Shown here one piece after another: positions 1-6,930 of a stretch of 12,320 nt of DNA. Each line of letters starts with the position of its first letter. Position 1 is the stretch's first letter. Made by a program: the position numbers and the translations under genes. This DNA comes from Bdellovibrio sp. ZAP7 (lineage in GTDB: Bacteria; Bacteroidota; Bacteroidia; Flavobacteriales; Flavobacteriaceae). Location: contig CALPKO020000012.1 of the NCBI GenBank assembly GCA_943324165.2, positions 1 through 12,320 of the forward strand. Reading direction: 5' to 3'. Under the pieces are notes generated by a model that searched no databases, was not told the DNA's origin, and saw only the letters and a program-made list of their open reading frames with translations.

Positions 1-884
1 AAGATGGAAAAATAAATTACAAAGAAGATTTCTTTGGAAAAGAAACCAATTTAACCGTTTCTGGACAATTAGAAGCAGAAACTTTTGCCATGGCATTGGG
101 GCAGGTTTATACATTCGGACCAACCTTTCGTGCAGAAAATTCTAATACTTCGCGCCATTTGGCAGAATTTTGGATGATTGAACCCGAAGTGGCTTTCAAT
201 GATTTGAATGACAATATGGATTTGGCGGAAGATTTTATTCAATATGTGATAAAATATACGTTAGAAAAATGCCAAGATGATTTGAAGTTTTTAGAAAACC
301 GCTTATTAGACGAAGAAAAAGCAAAACCACAAGCCGAGCGCAGTGAAATGAGCTTATTGCAAAAACTTAATTTTGTTTTAGAAAACAATTTCAAACGTGT
401 TTCTTATACAGAAGCAATTGACATTTTGAGGGATTCTACTCCAAACAAAAAGAAAAAATTCAATTACATTATCAATGAATGGGGCGCAGATTTACAATCT
501 GAACACGAAAGATACTTGGTAGAAAAACATTTTAAATGTCCGGTGATTTTGTTTGATTATCCAGCAAACATCAAAGCTTTTTACATGCGTTTGAACGAAG
601 ATGGAAAAACCGTTCGTGCCATGGACATCCTTTTTCCTGGAATAGGAGAAATTGTTGGAGGTTCACAAAGAGAGGAACGTTTTGATGTTTTGGTCGAAAA
701 AATGAAAGTCTTGGGCATTGATGAAGAGGAACTTTGGTGGTATTTAGACACCCGAAAATTCGGTTCGGCGGTGCATTCTGGCTTTGGTTTAGGATTCGAA
801 AGATTAGTGCTTTTCGTTACCGGAATGACGAATATTCGCGATGTAATTCCGTTTCCTAGAACCCCGGGAAGTGCTGAGTTTTAA
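1..884 (+). CDS. asnS: Asparagine-tRNA ligase, 3' part (5' end outside window)
   Basis: Class II aminoacyl-tRNA synthetase that charges tRNA-Asn with asparagine in the cytoplasm. The frame is open from base 3 with no start codon, so the gene enters from outside; 293 residues are visible, against about 466 for the whole E. coli enzyme. The first visible stretch, reading [20 protein letters not shown], leads into class II motif 2 ([18 protein letters not shown], from base 126). Motif 3 (GFGLGFERL, bases 780-806) binds ATP, and the protein ends in the family's usual [16 protein letters not shown]. The AsnS reading rather than AspRS rests on the [12 protein letters not shown] motif and this C-terminus. 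A 70-bp spacer with an inverted repeat but no T-tract terminator separates it from rpoN, so read-through into rpoN is plausible. Confidence 0.95.
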   Translation, partial: DGKINYKEDFFGKETNLTVSGQLEAETFAMALGQVYTFGPTFRAENSNTSRHLAEFWMIEPEVAFNDLNDNMDLAEDFIQYVIKYTLEKCQDDLKFLENRLLDEEKAKPQAERSEMSLLQKLNFVLENNFKRVSYTEAIDILRDSTPNKKKKFNYIINEWGADLQSEHERYLVEKHFKCPVILFDYPANIKAFYMRLNEDGKTVRAMDILFPGIGEIVGGSQREERFDVLVEKMKVLGIDEEELWWYLDTRKFGSAVHSGFGLGFERLVLFVTGMTNIRDVIPFPRTPGSAEF

Positions 885-888
885 AATA

Positions 889-950
889 GGTTGTGGGTTG
901 TCAATTGTCGGTTAGAAGCCAACAACTATCAACCAATAACCAACAACTAT
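889..950. repeat. Imperfect inverted repeat with an 11-bp direct repeat, asnS-rpoN spacer
   Basis: Bases 889-911 (GGTT/GGGTTGTC-rich) can pair imperfectly with 919-941 (CCAAC/AACC-rich) across a 7-nt loop. About 17 of 23 positions are complementary by eye. The 11-mer CCAACAACTAT occurs twice, at 919-929 and 940-950, the second copy ending just before the rpoN start. No T-run follows, so it does not look like an intrinsic terminator. It nearly fills the spacer and resembles TTGTTGG-type intergenic repeats that I associate with Flavobacterium genomes; that link is from memory, not a search. Confidence 0.5.
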
Positions 951-954
951 AAAA

Positions 955-2418
955 ATGCTAAAACAATTCTTAAATCTCAAATTATCTCAAAAATTATCTC
1001 CACAACAAATCCAGTTGATGAAGTTAATTCAACTGCCTACGCAAGCTTTTGAGCAACGTTTGTTGGAAGAAATGAACGAAAATCCAGCGCTCGAAAGCGG
1101 AATAAATCAAGAAGATGTTTTTGAAAAAGATGAATTTGACAATAACGACGATTACGACGAATATGAAGACAATGAAAGTATTGATTCTGGCGATGTCAAC
1201 ATTGATGAATATTTAAGCAACGACGAAACGCCAGATTATAAAACCCAAAGCAATAATTACAGCGACGAAGAGGACAGAGAATCTCCTTTGTCGGCTGGAG
1301 TGAGTTTCCATCAAGATTTAATCAATCAATTAAATACTTTTATTTTAACTGATGAGCAACGAGAGATTGCAGAATTCTTAGTTGGAAACATAGACGATAT
1401 GGGTTATATCCGCAGAAGTATTCCTGATATTGTTGACGATATGGCATTTACACAAGCCATTTATACCGATGAAAAAAGCGTTGAAAAAATGCTTCATGTT
1501 ATCCACGAACTTGAACCGTCGGGTGTTGGCGCTAGAGATTTGCAAGAATGTTTATTGTTACAGCTTAAGCACAAAACCCCTACAGAATATGTTGCTTTGG
1601 CAATTGCGATTATCGAAGAACAATTTGACGCTTTTACTAAAAAACACTACGAAAAACTGACTTTGAAATTCAATATTTCTAACGAACAGCTAAAAACTGC
1701 GATTCACGAAATTGAAAAACTGAATCCAAAACCAGGAGGTTCATTTACTGGTAATAATCGTGTAACTGAAAATGTTGTGCCCGATTTTGCTATCAGAATT
1801 GTAGATGATGAGTTAGAATTGACATTAAACGGACGCAATGCACCATCGCTTCATGTATCGAAAGATTATCAAGAAATGATGCAAACCTATAAAGATTCTC
1901 GTGATAAATCTGGCCCTCAAAAAGATGCAGTTCAGTTTATTAAACAAAAATTAGATTCTGCTAAATGGTTTATTGATGCGATTCGTCAACGACAAGAAAC
2001 ACTTTTTGTAACGATGAATGCCATTATGCACTTTCAAGAAGAATTTTTTCTTGATGGCGACGAAACCAAACTAAAACCAATGATTTTGAAAGACATTGCA
2101 GATTTGGTTGGGTTGGATATTTCGACCGTTTCTCGTGTTGCCAATAGCAAATATGTCGAAACACCTTATGGCACAAAGTTGATAAAAGAATTTTTCTCTG
2201 AAGCCATGACCAACGACCAAGGTGAAGAAGTTTCGACTTTAGAAATCAAAAAAATCTTGAAAGATGTGATTGATGAAGAAGATAAACACAAACCGCTTCC
2301 AGATGATCAATTGGCAGAAATTCTGAAAGAAAAAGGCTATCCGATTGCAAGAAGAACCATTGCAAAATACAGAGAATTGTTAGATATTCCTGTAGCGAGA
2401 ATGCGTAAAAAAATGTAA
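955..2418 (+). CDS. rpoN: RNA polymerase sigma-54 factor RpoN
   Basis: Alternative sigma factor that directs RNA polymerase to -24/-12 promoters and needs an AAA+ enhancer-binding activator to open them. The 487-residue length fits the family. Region I (about 1-47) is Gln/Leu-rich and begins MLKQFLNLKLSQKLSPQQIQ, the activator-responsive segment. Region II (about 50-110) is extremely acidic, with runs such as DNNDDYDEYEDNE. The core-binding region follows, then a helix-turn-helix near 378-400 (KDIADLVGLDISTVSRVAN), and the RpoN box ARRTIAKYRE at 465-474, which contacts the -24 element. All DNA-binding hallmarks are intact, so it should be functional. It lies 70 bp after asnS and 2 bp before the next gene. 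I saw no TAnnTTTG box in the upstream spacer, so its promoter may lie inside or before asnS. Confidence 0.97.
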   Translation: MLKQFLNLKLSQKLSPQQIQLMKLIQLPTQAFEQRLLEEMNENPALESGINQEDVFEKDEFDNNDDYDEYEDNESIDSGDVNIDEYLSNDETPDYKTQSNNYSDEEDRESPLSAGVSFHQDLINQLNTFILTDEQREIAEFLVGNIDDMGYIRRSIPDIVDDMAFTQAIYTDEKSVEKMLHVIHELEPSGVGARDLQECLLLQLKHKTPTEYVALAIAIIEEQFDAFTKKHYEKLTLKFNISNEQLKTAIHEIEKLNPKPGGSFTGNNRVTENVVPDFAIRIVDDELELTLNGRNAPSLHVSKDYQEMMQTYKDSRDKSGPQKDAVQFIKQKLDSAKWFIDAIRQRQETLFVTMNAIMHFQEEFFLDGDETKLKPMILKDIADLVGLDISTVSRVANSKYVETPYGTKLIKEFFSEAMTNDQGEEVSTLEIKKILKDVIDEEDKHKPLPDDQLAEILKEKGYPIARRTIAKYRELLDIPVARMRKKM

Positions 2419-2420
2419 AA

Positions 2421-3026
2421 TTGAAAAAAGTCCTGCCTTTATTTTCATACCTTTTTCATCCATTATTCATTTCGATTTATGCCGTTTTATTGTTCTTTTA
2501 TTTTGGCGAAAGCTATTTTGAATATCCACAAATCTATTTAGTGATTATTCAAATCGTGATTGTTACGATTTTTATTCCACTCACTTTTTATTATCTTCTA
2601 TTGTCTTATGGAAAAGTAGATTCAATCATGTTGGATAAGAAATCACAACGAAAAATGCCATTATTGATTCATGCTGTTTTACTTTTTGTATTGATTTCAA
2701 AAAGCATTACTGTTGATAATTTAATAGAATTACACTATTTTTTTCTTGGAAGTTTAATCAGCACAATTGTAGCTTTTCTTTTGATTTATAAAAGAATAAA
2801 AGCGAGTTTGCATTTAATTGGCACGACTGCTCTCACTGTTTTTGCCATTGGAATCAGTCTGCATTTTCAAATTAGAATGCTGTTTTTAATTGTGGTTTTA
2901 TTGCTTTTGAATGGCGTTGTCGCTTCTTCAAGATTAATCATGAAAGCCCACACCAACACCGAACTTTTTATAGGAAGTTTGGTTGGGATTATTCCTCAAG
3001 CGGTTTTGTTTTATTTTTGGGTTTAA
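2421..3026 (+). CDS. Multi-pass membrane protein with degenerate PAP2-like motifs
   Basis: A 201-residue, very hydrophobic protein with about five or six predicted membrane helices (roughly 10-27, 37-61, 80-93, 104-122, 131-149, 152-168, 183-200). TTG at 2421 is the only usual start: an in-frame stop lies at 2406-2408 and no ATG occurs before residue 70. The start is 2 bp past the rpoN stop, so translation is probably coupled. Three short motifs recall type 2 phosphatidic acid phosphatases (KX6RP, PSGH, SRX5HX3D): KKSQRKMP at 73-80, KASLH at 128-132 region with His131, and SRX5HX3E at 170-181 (S170, R171, H177, E181). The PSG residues are missing and the final Asp is Glu, so it may be a diverged PAP2-fold enzyme or a non-catalytic relative. 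Substrate unknown. Confidence 0.85.
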   Translation: MKKVLPLFSYLFHPLFISIYAVLLFFYFGESYFEYPQIYLVIIQIVIVTIFIPLTFYYLLLSYGKVDSIMLDKKSQRKMPLLIHAVLLFVLISKSITVDNLIELHYFFLGSLISTIVAFLLIYKRIKASLHLIGTTALTVFAIGISLHFQIRMLFLIVVLLLLNGVVASSRLIMKAHTNTELFIGSLVGIIPQAVLFYFWV

Positions 3027-3085
3027 GTTAAAAATTGACTTTATTAATCATCTAATTACAAAGAAACTACTTTAAAATTAAATTA

Positions 3086-3122
3086 AAAAAGGGTAATATC
3101 AGTTTTGAATATTACCCTTTTT
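3086..3122. terminator. Bidirectional intrinsic terminator
   Basis: A perfect 14-bp stem (3086-3099 with 3109-3122) around a 9-nt loop: A5-GGGTAATAT on the left, ATATTACCC-T5 on the right. The A-run and T-run give a U-tract on either strand. It should end the rpoN/membrane-protein transcript on + and the lipoprotein transcript on -, since these converge here. Confidence 0.88.
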
Positions 3123-3164
3123 GATTTTATTATTTTTCTAATTTAGAACTAGGAAAAAATTCAT

Positions 3165-3566
3165 TTAGTTAATAATTTTCTCGAAAATATAAATTATCCC
3201 ATCAGAAGCAGCATCTTTACTTACAATCAAGGTATCAATTGTTACGCTATAATCATAAGTTACATCTTCAAGTAGGATAGTGCCAGGATTAATTGAATAA
3301 GGATAAGTGCCATTTTCGTTTAGTGGCATAAAAGGAGGTACAAGTGTACCTTCAACTACTTGAACCAAAATGTTAGTTTCACTGTTAATTATCCATTTTA
3401 CCTCCTCGTTTGTATAGTCTAAACCAGGTGCAAAACCAGCTAGAACTTTTGATAATACCCACGTCCCATATAAGGGATTGTTATTGACAACTACCTTTTT
3501 TTCTTCATTACTTTTGCTACAACTTAATGTCAAAAAAAGTATAGCTAACGATATTATATTTTTCAT
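3165..3566 (-). CDS. Small lipoprotein, lipocalin-like domain
   Basis: A 133-residue protein from the start at 3566. An in-frame ATG lies further out at 3617, but its extra 17 residues (MQVFNAKFISCFKSKKN) look like translated leader and overlap a promoter-like box, whereas 3566 begins a clean lipoprotein signal: MKNIISLAILFLTLSCSKS, positively charged, hydrophobic, then Cys. The segment after Cys has charged residues (KSNEEKK), as in many exported Bacteroidota lipoproteins. The mature part opens with NPLYGTWVLSKV and ends with paired strands (VTYDYSVTIDTLIVS, GIIYIFEKI). This 'GTW at the start, K at the last strand' pattern resembles the small lipocalin-like domains common in Bacteroidota lipoproteins. 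Ligand and role cannot be read from the sequence. It stands alone, divergent from the pfkB gene. Confidence 0.75.
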   Translation of the reverse strand: MKNIISLAILFLTLSCSKSNEEKKVVVNNNPLYGTWVLSKVLAGFAPGLDYTNEEVKWIINSETNILVQVVEGTLVPPFMPLNENGTYPYSINPGTILLEDVTYDYSVTIDTLIVSKDAASDGIIYIFEKIIN

Positions 3567-3618
3567 ATTTTTTTTAGATTTGAAACAACTAATAAATTTA
3601 GCGTTAAATACTTGCAAA

Positions 3619-3626
3619 CAAATGTA
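3619..3626 (-). promoter_or_regulatory. Possible -7 box for the lipoprotein gene
   Basis: On the minus strand this reads TACATTTG, matching the Bacteroidota TAnnTTTG -7 consensus. Transcription would start near 3612, giving a leader of about 45 nt before the chosen start at 3566. No TTG -33 element was found at the expected spacing, so this is a half match only. Confidence 0.35.
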
Positions 3627-3724
3627 AGAAATAACTTTTAAAAACTTATTAAATTTAATTCTCTTTTAAAATCCGCCTTCCAAACTTTTAAACCCATAAA
3701 CTATTAAACTTCTAAACTAAAGTT

Positions 3725-3732
3725 TACCTTTG
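3725..3732 (+). promoter_or_regulatory. Probable -7 box for the PfkB kinase gene
   Basis: TACCTTTG followed by CACC matches the Bacteroidota TAnnTTTG -7 consensus and lies 24 bp before the ATG at 3757, implying a leader of about 20 nt. A clear TTG at -33 is absent; the upstream stretch is a run of TAAAC-like words (3681-3720). Confidence 0.5.
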
Positions 3733-3756
3733 CACCTTTAATTTGAAAACACAAAA

Positions 3757-4683
3757 ATGAACAAACTTTTAATAGTAGGAACAGTTGCTTTTGACGCTAT
3801 AGAAACACCTTTTGGCAAAACCGATAAAATTTTAGGTGGCGCAGGAACCTACATCGGGCTTTCCGCTTCGCATTTTAAACTACAATCGGCTATTGTTTCG
3901 GTAGTTGGAGACGATTTTCCTCAAGAATATTTAGATTTATTAACGTCACGCAACATCGATATTTCTGGTTTAGAAATCGTAAAAGGTGGAAAAACTTTCT
4001 TTTGGAGCGGTCGTTACCACAACGATATGAACTCAAGAGATACTTTGGCAACCGAATTAAACGTGTTGGCAGATTTCAATCCAATTGTTCCCGAAAATTA
4101 CAAAAATGCAGATGTGGTCATGTTAGGCAACTTGCATCCAATCGTACAAACAGGTGTTTTAAATCAAATGACTTCAAAACCAAAATTAGTAGTTTTAGAC
4201 ACCATGAACTTTTGGATGGATTGTGCGTTGCCAGAGTTGTTAGACGTAATCAAGCGTGTGGATGTCATTACCATTAACGATGAAGAAGCGCGTCAATTGT
4301 CAGGAGAATATTCTTTAGTAAAAGCTGCTGCCAAAATCCACACCATGGGACCAAAATATGTAGTGATAAAAAAAGGAGAACACGGCGCATTGATTTTTCA
4401 TGAAAATGAAATCTTTTTTGCACCTGCATTGCCTTTGGCAGATGTTTTTGATCCAACCGGTGCAGGAGATACTTTCGCTGGAGGATTTGCAGGATTTATT
4501 ACTCAGCAAGGCGACATTTCTTTTGAAACCATGAAAACCGCGATTATTCAAGGTTCTAATTTAGCCTCGTTTTGTGTAGAAAAATTCGGAACAGAAAGAA
4601 TGTTAACGCTCAAAGAAGAAGAAGTAAAAAGTCGTTTGAAACAATTCAAAGCCTTAACACAATTTGAAATAGAATTAGCTTAA
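3757..4683 (+). CDS. PfkB-family sugar/nucleoside kinase
   Basis: A 308-residue cytoplasmic kinase of the ribokinase/PfkB superfamily, which phosphorylates a hydroxyl of a sugar or nucleoside using ATP. Seen directly: the N-terminal strand LLIVGTVAFD with the substrate-site Asp13, the GGAG glycine pair at 27-30, the NDEEAR segment at 174-179, and the C-terminal signature DPTGAGDTFAGGF at 232-244. That signature holds the anion hole (GAG, 235-237) and the catalytic base Asp238. Everything needed for catalysis is present. Substrate cannot be assigned: ribokinase, adenosine kinase and fructokinase types share these motifs. It has its own promoter-like box and its own terminator, so it is probably monocistronic. 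The next gene is an amidophosphoribosyltransferase-like enzyme, which makes a ribose or nucleoside substrate an attractive but unproven guess. Confidence 0.93.
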   Translation: MNKLLIVGTVAFDAIETPFGKTDKILGGAGTYIGLSASHFKLQSAIVSVVGDDFPQEYLDLLTSRNIDISGLEIVKGGKTFFWSGRYHNDMNSRDTLATELNVLADFNPIVPENYKNADVVMLGNLHPIVQTGVLNQMTSKPKLVVLDTMNFWMDCALPELLDVIKRVDVITINDEEARQLSGEYSLVKAAAKIHTMGPKYVVIKKGEHGALIFHENEIFFAPALPLADVFDPTGAGDTFAGGFAGFITQQGDISFETMKTAIIQGSNLASFCVEKFGTERMLTLKEEEVKSRLKQFKALTQFEIELA

Positions 4684-4689
4684 ATTTAC

Positions 4690-4715
4690 GCCTCGAACTT
4701 TCGGGGCTTTTTTTT
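4690..4715 (+). terminator. Intrinsic terminator after the PfkB kinase gene
   Basis: GCCTCGA (4690-4696) pairs with TCGGGGC (4701-4707), one G-T wobble, around an ACTT loop, and is followed by eight T (4708-4715). It begins 6 bp after the stop codon, a standard rho-independent terminator reading on the + strand. Confidence 0.88.
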
Positions 4716-4723
4716 AGAACTAA

Positions 4724-4836
4724 GCCACTAATTTCACAAATTAACTCAAATTTTTAAAAATTTATTTTACAAATTCGAATTAATGAAATCAATTATTAAC
4801 ATAAAAATAATTAGTGAAAATTTTGAAATTCGTGGC
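4724..4836. repeat. 113-bp AT-rich element with imperfect terminal inverted repeats
   Basis: The left end starts GCCACTAATTTCA and the right end, reverse-complemented, starts GCCACGAATTTCA: 12 of the first 13 bases agree, with weaker similarity for about 15 more. The interior is almost pure A/T with a 10-bp palindrome AATTCGAATT at 4772-4781. It carries no reading frame and occupies most of the spacer between the PfkB terminator and the purF-like gene. The size, terminal inverted repeats and lack of coding suggest a small non-autonomous repeat (MITE- or REP-like), but no target-site duplication is obvious. No clear -7 box for the downstream gene was found in 4716-4866. Confidence 0.5.
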
Positions 4837-4866
4837 AAAAAACAACACTACTAAAATACAACTACA

Positions 4867-6765
4867 ATGAGCGACGCCATCAAACACGAATGTGGAATTG
4901 CACTTTTAAGATTAAAAAAACCGCTTCAGTTTTACAAAGACAAGTACGGTTCTGCTTTTTATGGAGTACAAAAAATGTATCTCCTAATGGAAAAACAGCA
5001 CAATCGCGGGCAAGACGGAGCCGGATTTGCTTCCATAAAATTAGATGTCGAACCTGGCGAGCGTTACATCAGTCGTGTGCGCTCCACCGATGCGCAACCC
5101 ATTCAAGATGTTTTTGCTCAAATTAATGAGCGAATAAATGATGAAATGACTGCTCATCCTGAATATGCCGATAATGTTGAATTGCAAAAAAAGAAAATTC
5201 CCTACATCGGCGAATTATTTTTAGGTCATGTACGCTACGGAACTTTTGGAAAAAATAGTATTGAAAGCGTTCATCCATTTTTACGTCAAAACAACTGGAT
5301 GCACCGTAACTTGATTGTAGCAGGAAATTTTAATATGACGAATGTTACCGAACTTTTTAATAGTTTGATAGAACTCGGTCAACATCCAAAAGAAATGGCT
5401 GACACGGTTACGGTTATGGAAAAAATCGGACATTTTCTAGATGATGAAGTTACCGATTTGTACCTAGAATGCAAAAACAATGGACTTTCAAAAAGAGAAG
5501 CTTCGCCAGTAATTGCAGAGAAGTTGGACATTGCCAAAATTTTAAAACGCGCTTCTCGAGGATGGGATGGCGGTTATGCAATGGCGGGATTGTTCGGTCA
5601 TGGTGATGCATTTATTTTTAGAGATCCTGCCGGAATACGTCCAGCTTATTTTTATGAAGATGATGAAATTGTTGTAGTAGCGTCAGAAAGACCTGTGGTC
5701 CAAACGGTTTTTAATGTAGATTTTGATAAAGTACAAGAACTTCAACCCGGAAATGCTTTAATTATAAAGAAAAATGGTGTTGTAACGGAAGAGAATATTA
5801 TAACTCCAACCGTCAAAAAAGCTTGTTCTTTCGAACGGATTTATTTTTCTCGCGGAAGCGATGCAGAGATTTATCAAGAACGAAAATTATTAGGTAAATT
5901 AATACTTCCCGCAGTTCTTGATGCCATAAATGATGATACCGATAATACTGTTTTTTCCTATATTCCCAACACAGCAGAAACTTCTTTTTATGGAATGGTC
6001 GAAGCCGCACAAGATTTTCTAAACCAAAGAAAAAACAATTACATTCTAGATAACCGAAATAGTTTATCAAGAGATTCGCTTCAAGAATTGTTGGCTGTGA
6101 AAATTAGAACCGAAAAAGTAGCCATAAAAGATGCAAAATTACGTACTTTTATTACTGAAGACAGTAGTCGAGACGACTTGGTTGCGCATGTTTATGATGT
6201 TACTTATGGCGTAATTCGCCCGACGGATAATTTGGTAATTATAGATGACAGTATCGTTCGAGGAACAACGTTAAAAATGAGCATTATCAAAATGATGGAC
6301 CGTTTGAAGCCGAAAAGCATCATTGTCGTTTCTTCTGCACCGCAAATTCGTTATCCAGATTGCTACGGAATTGACATGGCAAAATTAGAGGGTTTGGTTG
6401 CTTTTCAAGCCGCTTTGGCCTTGTTAAAAGAAAGAAATTTATACGCTATTGTTGACGAAGTTTATAAAAAATGTAAATCGCAAGAAAATTTAAAAGACGA
6501 TGAAGTTACTAATTTTGTAACCGAAATTTATGCGCCATTTGAGCCACAAGAAGTTTCAGATAAAATTGCTGAAATTTTAACCTCATCTGAAATAAAAGCG
6601 AAAGTAAAAATTATTTTTCAAACGGTAGAAAACCTTCATATCGCTTGCCCTAAGAACTTAGGAGATTGGTATTTCACAGGTGATTATCCTACTCCCGGAG
6701 GAAATCGAGTTGTAAATAAAGCATTCATTAATTTTTATGAAGGTAAAGATGCAAGGGCATATTAA
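4867..6765 (+). CDS. Amidophosphoribosyltransferase-like protein, long form (PurF family)
   Basis: PurF transfers glutamine-derived ammonia to PRPP to make phosphoribosylamine, the first step of purine synthesis. This 632-residue protein has both halves. Glutaminase: Cys9 as the N-terminal nucleophile after an 8-residue leader, RGQDGAG at 47-53, GHVRYGTFG at 120-128, GN at 153-154, RDPAGIRP at 252-259. Phosphoribosyltransferase: RTFITEDSSRDDLVAHV at 426-442 and the PRPP loop VIIDDSIVRGTT at 457-468, then PQIRYPDCYGIDM at 492-504 and FTGDYPTP at 603-610. It is about 125 residues longer than E. coli PurF; the extra lies mainly between 55 and 115 and between 510 and 600. The iron-sulfur cysteines of the Bacillus type are absent (the CxxC before FTG is replaced). 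It may be a PurF paralogue rather than the pathway enzyme, so no symbol is given. Confidence 0.88.
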   Translation: MSDAIKHECGIALLRLKKPLQFYKDKYGSAFYGVQKMYLLMEKQHNRGQDGAGFASIKLDVEPGERYISRVRSTDAQPIQDVFAQINERINDEMTAHPEYADNVELQKKKIPYIGELFLGHVRYGTFGKNSIESVHPFLRQNNWMHRNLIVAGNFNMTNVTELFNSLIELGQHPKEMADTVTVMEKIGHFLDDEVTDLYLECKNNGLSKREASPVIAEKLDIAKILKRASRGWDGGYAMAGLFGHGDAFIFRDPAGIRPAYFYEDDEIVVVASERPVVQTVFNVDFDKVQELQPGNALIIKKNGVVTEENIITPTVKKACSFERIYFSRGSDAEIYQERKLLGKLILPAVLDAINDDTDNTVFSYIPNTAETSFYGMVEAAQDFLNQRKNNYILDNRNSLSRDSLQELLAVKIRTEKVAIKDAKLRTFITEDSSRDDLVAHVYDVTYGVIRPTDNLVIIDDSIVRGTTLKMSIIKMMDRLKPKSIIVVSSAPQIRYPDCYGIDMAKLEGLVAFQAALALLKERNLYAIVDEVYKKCKSQENLKDDEVTNFVTEIYAPFEPQEVSDKIAEILTSSEIKAKVKIIFQTVENLHIACPKNLGDWYFTGDYPTPGGNRVVNKAFINFYEGKDARAY

Positions 6766-6888
6766 CAATGTTGTGTATTTAATCGGATTTAATGGGCTTT
6801 TATCTAAAATATTTTATTGTAAAAAAAATTATTCTCACATTTGTTTTACTGTAAACTTAGTAAGATAAATTTATAGTAGATTTGGGGC

Positions 6889-6918
6889 AAAAAAGGTGGA
6901 AGCAATTTCACCTTTTTT
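6889..6918. terminator. Bidirectional terminator with GCAA tetraloop
   Basis: A 13-bp stem (6889-6901 with 6906-6918, one G-T wobble) closed by the stable GNRA-type loop GCAA. The A-run on one side and T8 on the other (6913-6920) give a U-tract on both strands. It sits between the convergent purF-like and M1 peptidase genes and should end both. The rest of this spacer (6766-6888) shows nothing I can name. Confidence 0.88.
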
Positions 6919-6930
6919 TTGTTTTTAACA

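Noticed and set aside
885..954. A small RNA or tRNA gene in the asnS-rpoN spacer
   Set aside because: The hairpin is imperfect, has no promoter box or terminator, and cannot form a cloverleaf.
2169..2183. Sigma-54-like -24/-12 promoter (TGGCACAAAGTTGAT) inside rpoN
   Set aside because: The -12 half reads TTGA instead of TTGC, and it lies within coding sequence with no gene start following.
3567..3617. N-terminal extension of the lipoprotein to an upstream ATG
   Set aside because: It would put a charged, Cys-containing stretch before a complete lipoprotein signal and overlaps a promoter-like box start region.
4002..4551. Reading frames of 60-91 codons on both strands inside the PfkB kinase gene
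   Set aside because: They overlap a clear family member in other frames and show no recognisable protein features.
6876..6884. TAGATTTG, a TAnnTTTG match on the + strand before the M1 region
   Set aside because: A transcript from it would run straight into the 6889-6918 terminator, and no + strand gene follows.
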